From contig JAFEBW010000030.1 in NCBI GenBank assembly GCA_018242445.1, positions 35,952 to 99,951 on the forward strand: 64,000 nucleotides of DNA, in the 5' to 3' direction. This document shows positions 22,727 through 31,273 of this stretch, one piece after another; the first letter of the stretch is position 1; each line of letters starts with the position of its first letter. This stretch comes from Pseudomonadota bacterium. GTDB lineage: Bacteria > Pseudomonadota > Gammaproteobacteria > Xanthomonadales > Xanthomonadaceae. The notes under the pieces are model-generated. The model saw nothing but the letters and a program-made list of their open reading frames with translations. It made no database searches and was not told the DNA's origin. A program made the translations under genes and the position numbers.

Positions 22727-24925
22727 ATGAACGGCGATGCATCAGCCACCAATGACAGTGAGGCCAACGGGCGGGAAGATGGCGGTGCGAGCCGTTTCTT
22801 CGCCAGTTGCGCCAAGGGCCTGGAATACCTGCTGGTCGACGAGTTGCTGGAGTTGGGCGCGAGCCACGCCACTGCGGCGGTGGCCGGGGTCAACGCCGTC
22901 GGTGACATCGATGCGGCGTTGCGTGCCGTGCTGTGGTCGCGCCTGGCCAGCCGGGTGCTGTGGCCGCTGGCGGCGTTCGACTGCGCCGACGAGCAGGCGC
23001 TGTACGACGGAGTCGCCGCGATCGATTGGTCGGCGCATCTGGATGCGCGGCACACGCTGGCGGTCGATGCGCATGTGGCGGGAACGGCGATCACGCATGC
23101 GAAGTTCGCCGCGCTGCGGGTCAAGGACGCCATCGTCGATCAATTCCGCGAACGCATCGGCACGCGCCCATCGGTGGATACCGATGCGCCCGATGTGCGC
23201 CTGAACCTGTTGCTGCGCAAGGGCCGCGCCACCCTCGCGGTAGACTTGGGCGGCGGCAGCCTGCACCGGCGCGGCTGGCGCGCCCAGCAGGGCGAGGCGC
23301 CGCTGAAGGAGAACCTCGCCGCGGCGATGCTGCTGCGCGGGCGCTGGCCGCAGGTGCATGCCGACGGTGGCGGCCTGCTCGACCCGATGTGCGGCAGCGG
23401 CACGCTGTTGATCGAAGGCGCGCTGATGGCCGCGGATGTCGCGCCCGGATTGGCGCGGCACGGCGATGCACTGCCGACGCGTTGGCGTGGCTTCGATGCG
23501 ACCGCATGGCAACGACTGATCGATGAAGCGCGCGCGCGCGAACGGGTCGGCCGCACGGCGTTGCGCGCGGCGTTTCACGGCTCCGACAGCGACCCGCACG
23601 CGATCCGCGCCGCGCAGGCCAATGCGCAGGCCGCGGGCGTGGCGGCGGCGATCGCGTTCGCGGTGACGCCGGTACAACAACTCGCCGCGCCACCGCAGGC
23701 GCAGGGGTTGGTGGTCTGCAACCCGCCCTACGACCAGCGCCTCGCGGCCGACGAAAACCTGTACCGCGATCTGGGCGATGCCCTGCGCCGGGCCACGCCC
23801 GAATGGCGTGCGGCGATCTTGTGCGGCGACGAACACCTTGCGCGCGCCACCGGCCTGCGCGCGAGCAAGCGGTATGCCTTCTTCAATGGCGCGCTCGAAT
23901 GCGTGCTGCTGGCCTGCGACACGGTGCGCCCGCCCGCGCAAGAGCCGCGTCCGCCAGCGCCCTTGTCGGAAGGCGCGGCGATGGTCGCCAACCGCCTGCG
24001 CAAGAACCTGCGCAAGTTAAAAAGCTGGCGGCAGCGCGAGGGTGTGGACTGTTTCCGCGCCTACGATGCGGACTTGCCCGAGTACGCGGCGGCGATCGAT
24101 GCGTACACCGAAGATGCCGACGATGCGCCGCGCACCTTCCTGCACGTGCAGGAATACCAGCCGCCGGCCACGGTGCCGGAAGCCGATGCGCGCCGCCGCT
24201 TCGGTGAGCTGGTGCGCGCCGCCGGCGAGGCGTTCGCGGTGCCGCGCGAGCGCATCGCGCTCAAGACCCGCGCGCGTGGCAAGGGCGGCAGCCAGTACGG
24301 TGCGATGGCGCAGCGTGGCGAATTCCTCGTCGTGCGCGAGGGCGTGGCGCGGCTGCGGGTGAACCTGTTCGATTACCTCGACACCGGCCTGTTCCTCGAC
24401 CATCGCCCCTTGCGCGCGCGCATCGCGCACATCGCGCGCGGCAAACGCTTCCTCAACCTGTTCGCCTACACCGGCGCGGCCAGCGTGCAGGCGGCGGTGG
24501 GCGGCGCGGCGCAGACCACCAGCGTGGATCTGTCGGCGACCTACCTGCAATGGGCCGCCGACAACCTGGCGCTCAACGGCTGCACCGGCGGCGCGCACCG
24601 ATTGGTGCAGGCCGATGCGCTGGCCTGGCTGGAGGCCGAACGCGACCAGTACGACCTGATCTTCTGCGACCCGCCGACTTTCTCCAACTCCGCGCGCGCC
24701 GAGGATTTCGACGTGCAGCGCGAGCACGTGCGCCTGCTGCGCGCGGCGCTGGCGCGGCTGGCGCTGGGCGGCGTGCTGTATTTCTCCAACAACTTCCGCC
24801 GCTTCAAATTGGATGAGGCCGCGTTGGCCGACTGCGCGGACATCCACGACATCAGCGCGGCGACCATTCCCGTGGATTTCGAACGCAACCCGCGCATCCA
24901 CCGCTGCTGGGAGCTGCGACGGTGA
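22727..24925 (+). CDS. rlmL: Bifunctional 23S rRNA guanine methyltransferase RlmKL
   Basis: A fused enzyme of 732 residues making m2G2445 (RlmL half) and m7G2069 (RlmK half) in 23S rRNA. A THUMP region comes first ([17 protein letters not shown] onward). The first SAM domain has [10 protein letters not shown] near residue 222 and NPPYDQR near 331. A linker is followed by the second SAM domain with [15 protein letters not shown] and DPPTFSNS near 647. I use ATG 22727; a GTG at 22706 overlapping the upstream stop is equally possible and adds seven residues. Length matches the enteric fusion protein. Confidence 0.95.
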   Translation: MNGDASATNDSEANGREDGGASRFFASCAKGLEYLLVDELLELGASHATAAVAGVNAVGDIDAALRAVLWSRLASRVLWPLAAFDCADEQALYDGVAAIDWSAHLDARHTLAVDAHVAGTAITHAKFAALRVKDAIVDQFRERIGTRPSVDTDAPDVRLNLLLRKGRATLAVDLGGGSLHRRGWRAQQGEAPLKENLAAAMLLRGRWPQVHADGGGLLDPMCGSGTLLIEGALMAADVAPGLARHGDALPTRWRGFDATAWQRLIDEARARERVGRTALRAAFHGSDSDPHAIRAAQANAQAAGVAAAIAFAVTPVQQLAAPPQAQGLVVCNPPYDQRLAADENLYRDLGDALRRATPEWRAAILCGDEHLARATGLRASKRYAFFNGALECVLLACDTVRPPAQEPRPPAPLSEGAAMVANRLRKNLRKLKSWRQREGVDCFRAYDADLPEYAAAIDAYTEDADDAPRTFLHVQEYQPPATVPEADARRRFGELVRAAGEAFAVPRERIALKTRARGKGGSQYGAMAQRGEFLVVREGVARLRVNLFDYLDTGLFLDHRPLRARIAHIARGKRFLNLFAYTGAASVQAAVGGAAQTTSVDLSATYLQWAADNLALNGCTGGAHRLVQADALAWLEAERDQYDLIFCDPPTFSNSARAEDFDVQREHVRLLRAALARLALGGVLYFSNNFRRFKLDEAALADCADIHDISAATIPVDFERNPRIHRCWELRR

Positions 24926-24982
24926 CGATCCGGCAATTTCTTAACGACAGCGCCCGCGATCAACAGGCATGATGCGCGGCGT

Positions 24983-25588
24983 ATGACCGACCCTTCCGAC
25001 ACCGCCGCGCTGCGGCCGCATGCCTGGACCTTCTTCCGGCAGTGGCTGAAGAACCCGCTCAAGGTCGCCTCGATCACGCCATCGAGCCAGCAACTGGCCG
25101 GGCTGATGGTGGCCGAGTTGCCCGCCGATACGCGCCGCGTGATCGAACTCGGCGGCGGCACCGGCGTGTTCACCGCGGCCATGCTCCGCCGTGGCATCGC
25201 CCCGCAGGACCTGATGGTGGTCGAGCTCAATGACGAGCTGGCCGCGCACCTGCAGCGGCTGTTTCCGCAGGCGCGGGTGGCGCAGGGCGATGCCCGGCAA
25301 CTGGCGAGGATCGCCGCCGACAACGGTTTTGCCGATGGCGGGCCGGTGGACGCCATCGTCTCCGGGCTGGGCTTCCTGTCGATGCCCAAGTCCCTGCAGC
25401 ACGACATCATGGCCGCGGCCTTCGCATGCCTGCGGCCGGGCGGGCGCTTCGTGCAGTTCACCTACGGCCCGGCGGTTCCGCTGCACCGGGACGTGGTGGA
25501 TGCCCTGGGCCTGCAAGCGCGCAAGGGCCGCAAGGCCTGGCGCAACCTGCCGCCGGCGACGGTGTATGTGTTCACCCGCGGCGGATAG
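24983..25588 (+). CDS. Class I SAM-dependent methyltransferase, phospholipid N-methyltransferase-like
   Basis: 201 residues. The SAM-binding loop is VIELGGGTGVFTAAML (about 52-67), with an acidic strand end VVELND, GDARQL, and a post-motif LRPGGRFVQFTYG. The opening FFRQWLKNPLKVASITPSS is characteristic of the PmtA/COG3963 group that methylates phosphatidylethanolamine. Those enzymes are membrane-associated without transmembrane helices, as here. The gene follows rlmKL after 57 bases but need not be related. Substrate is inferred from family only. Confidence 0.82.
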   Translation: MTDPSDTAALRPHAWTFFRQWLKNPLKVASITPSSQQLAGLMVAELPADTRRVIELGGGTGVFTAAMLRRGIAPQDLMVVELNDELAAHLQRLFPQARVAQGDARQLARIAADNGFADGGPVDAIVSGLGFLSMPKSLQHDIMAAAFACLRPGGRFVQFTYGPAVPLHRDVVDALGLQARKGRKAWRNLPPATVYVFTRGG

Positions 25589-25596
25589 CCGCAACG

Positions 25597-26037
25597 CTAA
25601 CGGGCGCCGGATCCGGCATTCGATCCGCTGCCGCTGCGCGACGCAGGTGCTGCCGCCGGCACCGCTTTCGGAGGAGTCTCCAGCTTCTTCAATTCGGCAC
25701 GGAAAAACTCCGCCGAGGTCACCGTGCGCCCATCGGCGAAGCGGATGTGATAAGGCTGACCACTCCAGGACGAACCCGTAGCGATGTAGTTGATGAATTG
25801 CTCGGCGGTCTTCACGCGACCACCTGCATTGCGCAGCTTCAGGCGCAGGTGATCGGCGGCGGCACGGCCATCGTAGCTGCTGCCGTTGCGGATGAACTGC
25901 GCGCCGGGCAGCACCTCGACCGCATGGAGCAAGGCATCGATCTTCTGCGCTTCGGTGAGCGGCGCGGCCTGCAGCGGCAGCCACGCCAGCAGGCACAACA
26001 ACGCGGGCATGAACAGGCTGGTCGTGGCGGCTTTCAT
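25597..26037 (-). CDS. DUF5329 family secreted protein
   Basis: 146 residues with a signal peptide (MKAATTSLFMPALLCLLAWL, cleavage near QAA). It has a DUF5329 core: KIDALLHAVEVLPGAQFIRNG split over residues 32-52, then SYDGRAAADHLRLKL, TAEQFINYIATGSSWSG and PYHIRFADG. A Ser/Gly/Ala tail ends the protein. Function unknown; periplasmic location expected. The ATG overlaps the stop of the M20 gene (ATGA), so they form an operon. Confidence 0.82.
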   Translation of the reverse strand: MKAATTSLFMPALLCLLAWLPLQAAPLTEAQKIDALLHAVEVLPGAQFIRNGSSYDGRAAADHLRLKLRNAGGRVKTAEQFINYIATGSSWSGQPYHIRFADGRTVTSAEFFRAELKKLETPPKAVPAAAPASRSGSGSNAGSGAR

Positions 26038-27350
26038 CGGCTGGCTTCCAGATAGTCGAGGCTGGCTTGCAGCATGCTCTGCATGCCCACGTGCAGGGCG
26101 GCCTCGTCGAGAAAGAACTTCGGCGAATGGTTCGATGGCGCGTGCGCGGCATCCTGTCCAACCGGGGTGGCGCCGACGAAGAAATACACGACCGGCGCAT
26201 CCTTCTCGTACCACGCGAAATCCTCCGAGGCCATCCACACCGGCGGTTCGACCACGTGCCCGGCGCCGATCGCCTTGCCGATGCTGGCCTGCACGCGCGC
26301 CGCCAGCGCCGGATCGTTGACCAGTACCGGATTGCTGGCGCCCACCGGCATCGTCAAGGTCGCAGTGGCGCCATTGGCGAGGGCGACATGCTCGGCGATG
26401 CTGCGCAAGGCCGCGATGGCTTGCTGGCGCATGGCCTCGTCGAAGGTGCGCAGGGTGCCCTGCATCTGCACGCTGTCGGGGACGATGTTGAAACGCGTGC
26501 CGCCGTGGATGGTGCCGAAGGTCAGCACCGCCGGCAGCAGGCCGATGTTGAGCTTGCGGCTGACGATGGTTTGTGCATCGGTGATGATCTGCGCCGAGGT
26601 CACGATGGGATCGACGCCGTTCCAGGGCATCGCGCCGTGGGTCTGGCGGCCGTGCACGGCCATCTCGAAGGTGTCGGAGCTGGCCATCGTCGGCCCGGCG
26701 CGCACGCCCACCACGCCCGCGTTGAGCCAGCTCACCACGTGCATGCCGAACACCGCATCGGGCTTGAAGTCGCCGAACAGGCCCTCGGCCAGCATCAGCG
26801 AGGCGCCGCCTTGCTCGCCGGGAGGTGCGCCTTCTTCGGCCGGCTGGAAGATGAACATCACCTCGCCGGGCAGATCCTTGCGCATGCCCGCCAGCGCGGT
26901 GGCGATGCCCAGCAGCATCGCGGTGTGGCCGTCGTGGCCGCAGGCGTGCATCACGCCGACGCTCTGGCCGTTGAACTGCGCGCGCACCGTGGACTTGAAG
27001 GGCAGATCCACCTCCTCGGTGACCGGCAGCGCATCCATGTCGGCGCGGATCGCCAGCTTCGGCCCGGGCTTGCCGCCCTTGAGCACGGCGACGACGCCGG
27101 TGTGGGCGATGCCGGTGCGCACATCCAGTCCGAGCGAGCGCAGTTGTTTGGCGACCAGCGCCGACGTGCGCACTTCGCGATTGCTCAACTCGGGATGCTG
27201 GTGCAGGTCGCGGCGCCAGGCAATCACCTGCGGTGCGAGTTGGTCGGCCCAGTGCGCGGCCACGCCGGCATCGGCTGCATGAGTGACAGGCGTTACGGCC
27301 ATGCAGGCGAGGCAGGCGGCGAGGGTGGTGCTGAAGGTCGATGCCTGCAT
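26034..27350 (-). CDS. Secreted M20-family amidohydrolase/carboxypeptidase
   Basis: 438 residues from ATG 27350, giving a good signal peptide (cleavage near THAAD); an upstream in-frame ATG at 27401 is less likely. M20D features are present: HQHPELSNRE, IRADMDALPV with the metal-binding Asp, HACGHDGHTAMLLG, EEGAPPGEQGG and late ASEDFAWY. Relatives hydrolyse N-acyl amino acids, hippurate or indole-acetyl conjugates; the exact substrate cannot be read from sequence. Presumably periplasmic metal-dependent deacylase. Operon with the DUF5329 gene. Confidence 0.9.
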   Translation of the reverse strand: MQASTFSTTLAACLACMAVTPVTHAADAGVAAHWADQLAPQVIAWRRDLHQHPELSNREVRTSALVAKQLRSLGLDVRTGIAHTGVVAVLKGGKPGPKLAIRADMDALPVTEEVDLPFKSTVRAQFNGQSVGVMHACGHDGHTAMLLGIATALAGMRKDLPGEVMFIFQPAEEGAPPGEQGGASLMLAEGLFGDFKPDAVFGMHVVSWLNAGVVGVRAGPTMASSDTFEMAVHGRQTHGAMPWNGVDPIVTSAQIITDAQTIVSRKLNIGLLPAVLTFGTIHGGTRFNIVPDSVQMQGTLRTFDEAMRQQAIAALRSIAEHVALANGATATLTMPVGASNPVLVNDPALAARVQASIGKAIGAGHVVEPPVWMASEDFAWYEKDAPVVYFFVGATPVGQDAAHAPSNHSPKFFLDEAALHVGMQSMLQASLDYLEASR

Positions 27351-27442
27351 GGGTCGGCTCGGTGTGCGGGAGGAGATATCGATTCTATTGCGGAAGAGCA
27401 TTCAACCCTTACCCTCTTCCGACCAGACCGCTTGGGCCCCTT

Positions 27443-27458
27443 CCCCCGCAAGCGGGGG
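27443..27458. repeat. REP-like hairpin
   Basis: CCCCCGC/GCGGGGG stem with AA loop in the M20/pirin gap, resembling the cores at 30608 and 48103. The 27351-27792 gap otherwise holds no gene. Confidence 0.5.
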
Positions 27459-27672
27459 GTGACGAGGCGCGCTTGCGAACTGCCGGTGGCAGTTCGTGCG
27501 CCGAAGAACGCCCGGCAGGGCCGGACGGCTGGGATGGGGGCCGTGATCGCGGCGACCTCCCCGAGGTGGGAAGTGCTGGCGCTGGCGCTTTCAACTTCCA
27601 GGGTGGTGCCAGTCACCATGATCGTTTGCGCCATGCCGGAGTGCCCGAGACTGCGGGTCGAGTGGGTGAACA

Positions 27673-27718
27673 GCTATTGTCCGCTGCATGGAACGCTGCG
27701 GACGGCTATTGTCCGCTG
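27673..27718 (+). promoter_or_regulatory. Paired 14-bp direct repeats upstream of pirin (possible operator)
   Basis: GCTATTGTCCGCTG occurs exactly at 27673-27686 and again at 27705-27718. The 32-base offset is about three helical turns, putting both on the same face. A partial inverted copy (GCGGAC) lies between them. The second repeat ends 74 bases before the pirin ATG. Likely a binding site for a dimeric or tetrameric regulator; the factor is unknown. Confidence 0.5.
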
Positions 27719-27792
27719 TGCGTCGCATCCATCGTCCCCACCTGTGGTGGGATGCGGCAGGCCCTTCGGGCCTCGCAAACCGGAGAGCGAGC

Positions 27793-28671
27793 ATGAAAAA
27801 GATCGTCGGCGTGCACAGCGCCCCGCAGGGCCATTGGGTGGGCGACGGCTTCCCGGTGCGTTCGCTGTTTTCCTACGATGGCCTGGGGCAGGTGCTCAGC
27901 CCCTTCCTGTTGCTCGATTACGCAGGCCCGCATCGCTTCGAGCCCGGCACGCGCAAGCGCGGCGTGGGCGAGCACCCGCACCGCGGCTTCGAGACGGTGA
28001 CGATCGTCTATCAGGGGCAGGTCGATCACCGCGATTCCACCGGCGCGGGCGGCCACATCGGCCCCGGCGACGTGCAGTGGATGACCGCGGCGAATGGCAT
28101 CGTGCACGAGGAGTTCCATTCCGAGGCCTTCACCCGCGCCGGCGGCACCCTGGAGATGGTGCAGTTGTGGGTGAACCTGCCGGCGAAGCACAAGCTCGCG
28201 CCGGCCGGCTATCAGACCCTGCTGGATGCCGACATCCCCTCGATTCCGCTGGCGGATGCAGCCGGCCGCGTGCGCGTGATCGCCGGCGAATTCGCGGGCC
28301 ATCGTGGGCCGGCGCGCACCTTCACGCCGATGGATGTGTGGGATGTGCGCCTGCTGGCCGGGAAGGCGACGACGCTGCGCGTGCCGGAAGGGCATACCGC
28401 GGCGCTGGTGGTGCTGCACGGCACGGTGCGGGTCAATGGCGAGCAAGTCGTGCGCGAGGCGCAATTCGCGCGCTTCGATCTTGCCGGCAGCCAGGTGGTG
28501 GTGGAAGCCAGTACCGATGCCACCTTGCTGTTGCTTGCGGGCGAACCGCTCGACGAGCCCATCGTCGGCTACGGCCCGTTCGTGATGAATACGCGCGAGG
28601 AGATCGTGCAGGCGGTGCAGGACTTCAATGCCGGCCGCTTCGGGCGCATGCCGGGAGCAGAGGCCAGATGA
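27793..28671 (+). CDS. Pirin family protein
   Basis: 292 residues, cupin superfamily. The N-terminal metal site is visible: EHPHRGFETVTIV supplies two His, and NGIVHEEFHSE supplies His and Glu, as in iron-binding pirins. The second cupin (from about residue 170) lacks these ligands, as usual. Some pirins oxidise quercetin, others act as redox-sensing regulators; the role here is open. GGAGAG precedes the ATG at 27793. Monocistronic by context. Confidence 0.9.
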   Translation: MKKIVGVHSAPQGHWVGDGFPVRSLFSYDGLGQVLSPFLLLDYAGPHRFEPGTRKRGVGEHPHRGFETVTIVYQGQVDHRDSTGAGGHIGPGDVQWMTAANGIVHEEFHSEAFTRAGGTLEMVQLWVNLPAKHKLAPAGYQTLLDADIPSIPLADAAGRVRVIAGEFAGHRGPARTFTPMDVWDVRLLAGKATTLRVPEGHTAALVVLHGTVRVNGEQVVREAQFARFDLAGSQVVVEASTDATLLLLAGEPLDEPIVGYGPFVMNTREEIVQAVQDFNAGRFGRMPGAEAR

Positions 28672-29023
28672 CCGAAGACATGAGAGCGGTCGATGCACGT
28701 CCTTGCGCCGCGCCATGATGGAGTGATGGTGCAACGCAGCATTTGCCTGTATAGTTCGTCCCGTTCGCGCGCCGTGGCTTGCTTTCCTGCCCGGCCATTC
28801 GACTCCTGCTCCGCTGCTGATGTCGGCCCTTGACGGGTCGCTTTCGCGGCATCGGGTGTCAGCCATCACCACCAGCCCGCCGCGCGAACGACGGGGACTG
28901 CATTCGCGGCCCCGCACCATCGTCTCTCGTCGCGCGGTTCACAGGGAACGCTTCGAGCAGGAAGGCCTGATGCCATCGGTCATGGATGGGTCGGCTCGAT
29001 CCTGACTTTCACGGAGCTTATCC
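28672..29023. other. Long gap/leader before the RNA helicase
   Basis: About 350 bases without a convincing gene. A TATAGT at 28750-28755 could be a -10, which would give a leader of about 260 bases, but its -35 is poor. CACGGAG just before 29024 serves as the ribosome-binding site. Confidence 0.4.
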
Positions 29024-30373
29024 ATGTCGTTTGAAACCCTTGGCCTGTCGGCCCCGCTGGTGCGCGCGCTCGCCGATCTGGGCTACACCACGCCCACGCC
29101 CATCCAGAGCGAAGCCATCCCGGTCGTGCTGACCGGCCGCGACCTGCTCGCCACCGCGCAGACCGGCACTGGCAAGACCGCCGCGTTCGCATTGCCGATC
29201 CTGCAACGCCTGTTCGTCGATACCTCGGCTGCTGCCGATGCGCCGCGCGGCCCGCGCAAGGTGCGCGTGCTGGTGCTCACGCCCACCCGCGAACTGGCCG
29301 CGCAGGTGCACGATTCCTTCCGCGATTACGGCCGCCATCTGCGCGTGGCCTCGACCACCATCTACGGCGGCGTCGGCATGGTTCCGCAACTCGACGCGCT
29401 GCGGCGCGGCGTGGATGTGCTCGTCGCCACGCCGGGCCGCTTGATCGACCACCTCCAGCGCCGCAGCGTGGATTTGTCGAAACTCGAAGTGCTCGTCCTC
29501 GACGAGGGCGATCGCATGCTCGACATGGGCTTCCTGCCGGCGATCCGCACGATCCTCGAAAAGCTGCCGGCGCGGCGCCAGACCCTGCTGTTCTCGGCCA
29601 CCTTCGACGACCCGATCCGCGCGCTGGCCGCGCAGTTCATGCGCGACCCGGCCGAAGTGCAGTGCGCGCCGCGCAACTCGGTCGCCGCCACCGTCACCCA
29701 TCGCGTGCATCCGGTGGATTCCGACCGCAAGCGCGACCTGCTGATCCACCTGCTCGCCGCCGACAGTCGCCGGCAAACGCTGGTGTTCGCGCGCACCAAG
29801 CACGGCTCCGACCGCTTGGCGAAACAACTCGAAGCCGCCGGCTTCAAGGCCGCCGCGATCCACGGCAACAAGAGCCAGGGCGCGCGCCTGAAAGCGCTGC
29901 GCGATTTCAAGGACGGCCGCATCAGCGTGCTCGTCGCCACCGACATCGCCGCGCGCGGGCTCGACATCGACGCGCTGCCCTGCGTGATCAACCACGACCT
30001 GCCGATGGTCGCCGAGGACTACGTGCACCGCATCGGCCGCACCGGCCGCGCCGGCGCCGAGGGCCTCGCGCTGTCGCTGGTGTCGCCGGACGAAGGCGGC
30101 CTGCTGCGGCAAATCCAGCGCCTGCTCAAGCAGGACGTGGAGATGATGCCGATCGACGGCTACGCGCCCTCGCGCCCGATCCGCATGGGCCACGACGCGC
30201 CGATGCCGCAACGCGGCCGCCCCGGCGGCCAGCCGCCGCCGCGCAAGCACCCGCGTCGCCCGCATGCCACACCGCAGCGACCGGCGCATGCCGGGCCGAA
30301 GGGTGGGCATGGGCAGGGCCGCAGGGAAGGTGGCGGGCGCGGCGAGCGGCCGCAAGGGCGTTCAGGGCGCTGA
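29024..30373 (+). CDS. rhlE: RhlE-type ATP-dependent RNA helicase with DEGD motif II
   Basis: 449 residues. Helicase motifs are in order: Q motif (PTPIQSEAIP), motif I AQTGTGKT, Ia PTRELAAQ, Ib TPGRL, motif II, III SAT, IV to VI with ATDIAARGLDID and HRIGRTGRAG. Motif II reads D160-E161-G162-D163 instead of DEAD; codons are GAC GAG GGC GAT. The C-terminal 80 residues are Arg/Gly/Pro-rich, as in RhlE proteins that act on structured RNA and ribosome assembly. Paralogue assignment (rhlE versus other DEAD-box genes) rests on the LDMGFLPAIR and tail features. Confidence 0.9.
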   Translation: MSFETLGLSAPLVRALADLGYTTPTPIQSEAIPVVLTGRDLLATAQTGTGKTAAFALPILQRLFVDTSAAADAPRGPRKVRVLVLTPTRELAAQVHDSFRDYGRHLRVASTTIYGGVGMVPQLDALRRGVDVLVATPGRLIDHLQRRSVDLSKLEVLVLDEGDRMLDMGFLPAIRTILEKLPARRQTLLFSATFDDPIRALAAQFMRDPAEVQCAPRNSVAATVTHRVHPVDSDRKRDLLIHLLAADSRRQTLVFARTKHGSDRLAKQLEAAGFKAAAIHGNKSQGARLKALRDFKDGRISVLVATDIAARGLDIDALPCVINHDLPMVAEDYVHRIGRTGRAGAEGLALSLVSPDEGGLLRQIQRLLKQDVEMMPIDGYAPSRPIRMGHDAPMPQRGRPGGQPPPRKHPRRPHATPQRPAHAGPKGGHGQGRREGGGRGERPQGRSGR

Positions 30374-30568
30374 AGCCCGCACCACATAGTGCGTGGCTCG
30401 ATTGCAGCAAAGCTGAACCGGGGGCGTCACGTACGACCATCTCGGATGTCGGCCTGCGTCTGCATCCGGGCTACGTCGATCATGAAGCGATGCCTTTGAT
30501 CGGCATTCCAGCAAACGCTTGATGCGCTGCACAACAACCGCAGGCTGGTCATCCAGAGGCTCTTGATC

Positions 30569-30591
30569 GTCATCCCCGCGCAGGCGGGGAT
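30569..30591. repeat. REP element copy 1
   Basis: GTCATCCCCGCGCAGGCGGGGAT palindrome core (CCCCGC/GCGGGG). It shares the preceding TCTTGAT with copy 2, so copies 1 and 2 form a tandem pair 39 bases apart. Confidence 0.85.
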
Positions 30592-30607
30592 CGGGTGGCT
30601 CTTGATC

Positions 30608-30630
30608 GTCATCCCCGCGCAAGCGGGGAT
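30608..30630. repeat. REP element copy 2
   Basis: Same core with CAAG instead of CAGG at the loop, followed by CCAGAGACTT. Same orientation as copies 1 and 3. Confidence 0.85.
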
Positions 30631-30660
30631 CCAGAGACTTGCAGAAGCCAAAGCCGCTGG

Positions 30661-30680
30661 GCTCCTGTGTTCGCAGGAGC
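30661..30680. repeat. Hairpin GCTCCTG/CAGGAGC between REP copies
   Basis: Perfect 7-bp stem with loop TGTTCG, of a different sequence family from the flanking REPs. Confidence 0.6.
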
Positions 30681-30694
30681 GACGCAGCTTGCCA

Positions 30695-30717
30695 GTCATC
30701 CCCGCGCAAGCGGGGAT
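30695..30717. repeat. REP element copy 3
   Basis: Identical core to copy 2, followed by TTTT, so it may also terminate transcripts coming from the helicase gene. No protein gene is seen in 30374-30799. Confidence 0.85.
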
Positions 30718-30760
30718 TTTCATCACCTTTCGGGCCAGCCCCGGCGTGAGCCGATGCCCC

Positions 30761-30809
30761 TTGACACCTTGCGAATTGAATGCCACTATTTGCGACACTA
30801 TGAGTGTCG
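30761..30809 (+). promoter_or_regulatory. Promoter and start-codon operator of the MerR-type gene
   Basis: A perfect -35 TTGACA lies at 30761-30766. With a 17-base spacer the -10 is CACTAT (weak, 3 of 6). Transcription would start near 30796, only a few bases before the ATG at 30800. A perfect inverted repeat CGACACT-ATG-AGTGTCG (30793-30809) is centred on the start codon. No ribosome-binding site is visible, consistent with a nearly leaderless mRNA. The palindrome is a plausible autoregulatory operator. Confidence 0.6.
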
Positions 30810-31216
30810 TTAATAAGCTCACCCTGCAGCAACTCAGCGAGCGCACCGGCGTGCCCGAGCGCTCGATCCGGTTTTACATCCAGAAGGGCTTGCTGCCGCG
30901 TCCGCTCGGGGTGCGTCGCGGGGCGTCGTACCACGAAGCCCATCTGGCCGACCTGCTGCGCATCCGCCAGTGGCAGGAGGCCGGGCTGTCGCTGGATGCG
31001 ATCGGTGACCTGTTGCAGGCGCGCACGCAGGCGCCGCTGCCGCCGTCGCGCCCGGGGGCGATCGAGGTGCGCTCGCATCTGGTGATTGCCGACGGGCTGG
31101 AACTGGTGGTCGCACCCGAGCGCGCGCAGCTCACGCAAACACAGGTACGACGTTTGTTTCGTGCCGTGCAGGCGGCCTACGACGACATCGCCGACGAAGC
31201 CGACGCGGAAAGCTGA
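30800..31216 (+). CDS. MerR-family transcriptional regulator
   Basis: 138 residues. The N-terminal winged helix-turn-helix is typical: LTLQQLSERTGVPERSIRFY, then a QKGLLPRP wing and YHEAHLADLLRIRQWQEAGLS. The following helix is short and the C-terminal domain has no metal-binding Cys pattern, so it is not a metal sensor of the classical kind. The frame is open upstream through the REP elements, but ATG 30800 is where homology begins. Situated 57 bases before the VIT/vWA gene, which it probably controls together with itself. Confidence 0.85.
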   Translation: MSVVNKLTLQQLSERTGVPERSIRFYIQKGLLPRPLGVRRGASYHEAHLADLLRIRQWQEAGLSLDAIGDLLQARTQAPLPPSRPGAIEVRSHLVIADGLELVVAPERAQLTQTQVRRLFRAVQAAYDDIADEADAES

Positions 31217-31273
31217 AACCGCATCGACATGACCCGCATCGCATCCATCGCTTCGACTTGAAAGGATCCTCCC

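Noticed and set aside
28727..28755. Sigma-70 promoter for the helicase with TATAGT
   Set aside because: The -10 is fair but no acceptable -35 is found at 16-18 bases, so not listed as a promoter.
30569..30717. CRISPR-like array
   Set aside because: Three short palindromic units with irregular spacing, no uniform spacers and no cas genes; they are REP elements, one also found as a REPIN.
30427..30846. Minus-strand frame through the REP cluster
   Set aside because: Its sequence is largely REP repeats translated, and it overlaps the MerR promoter.
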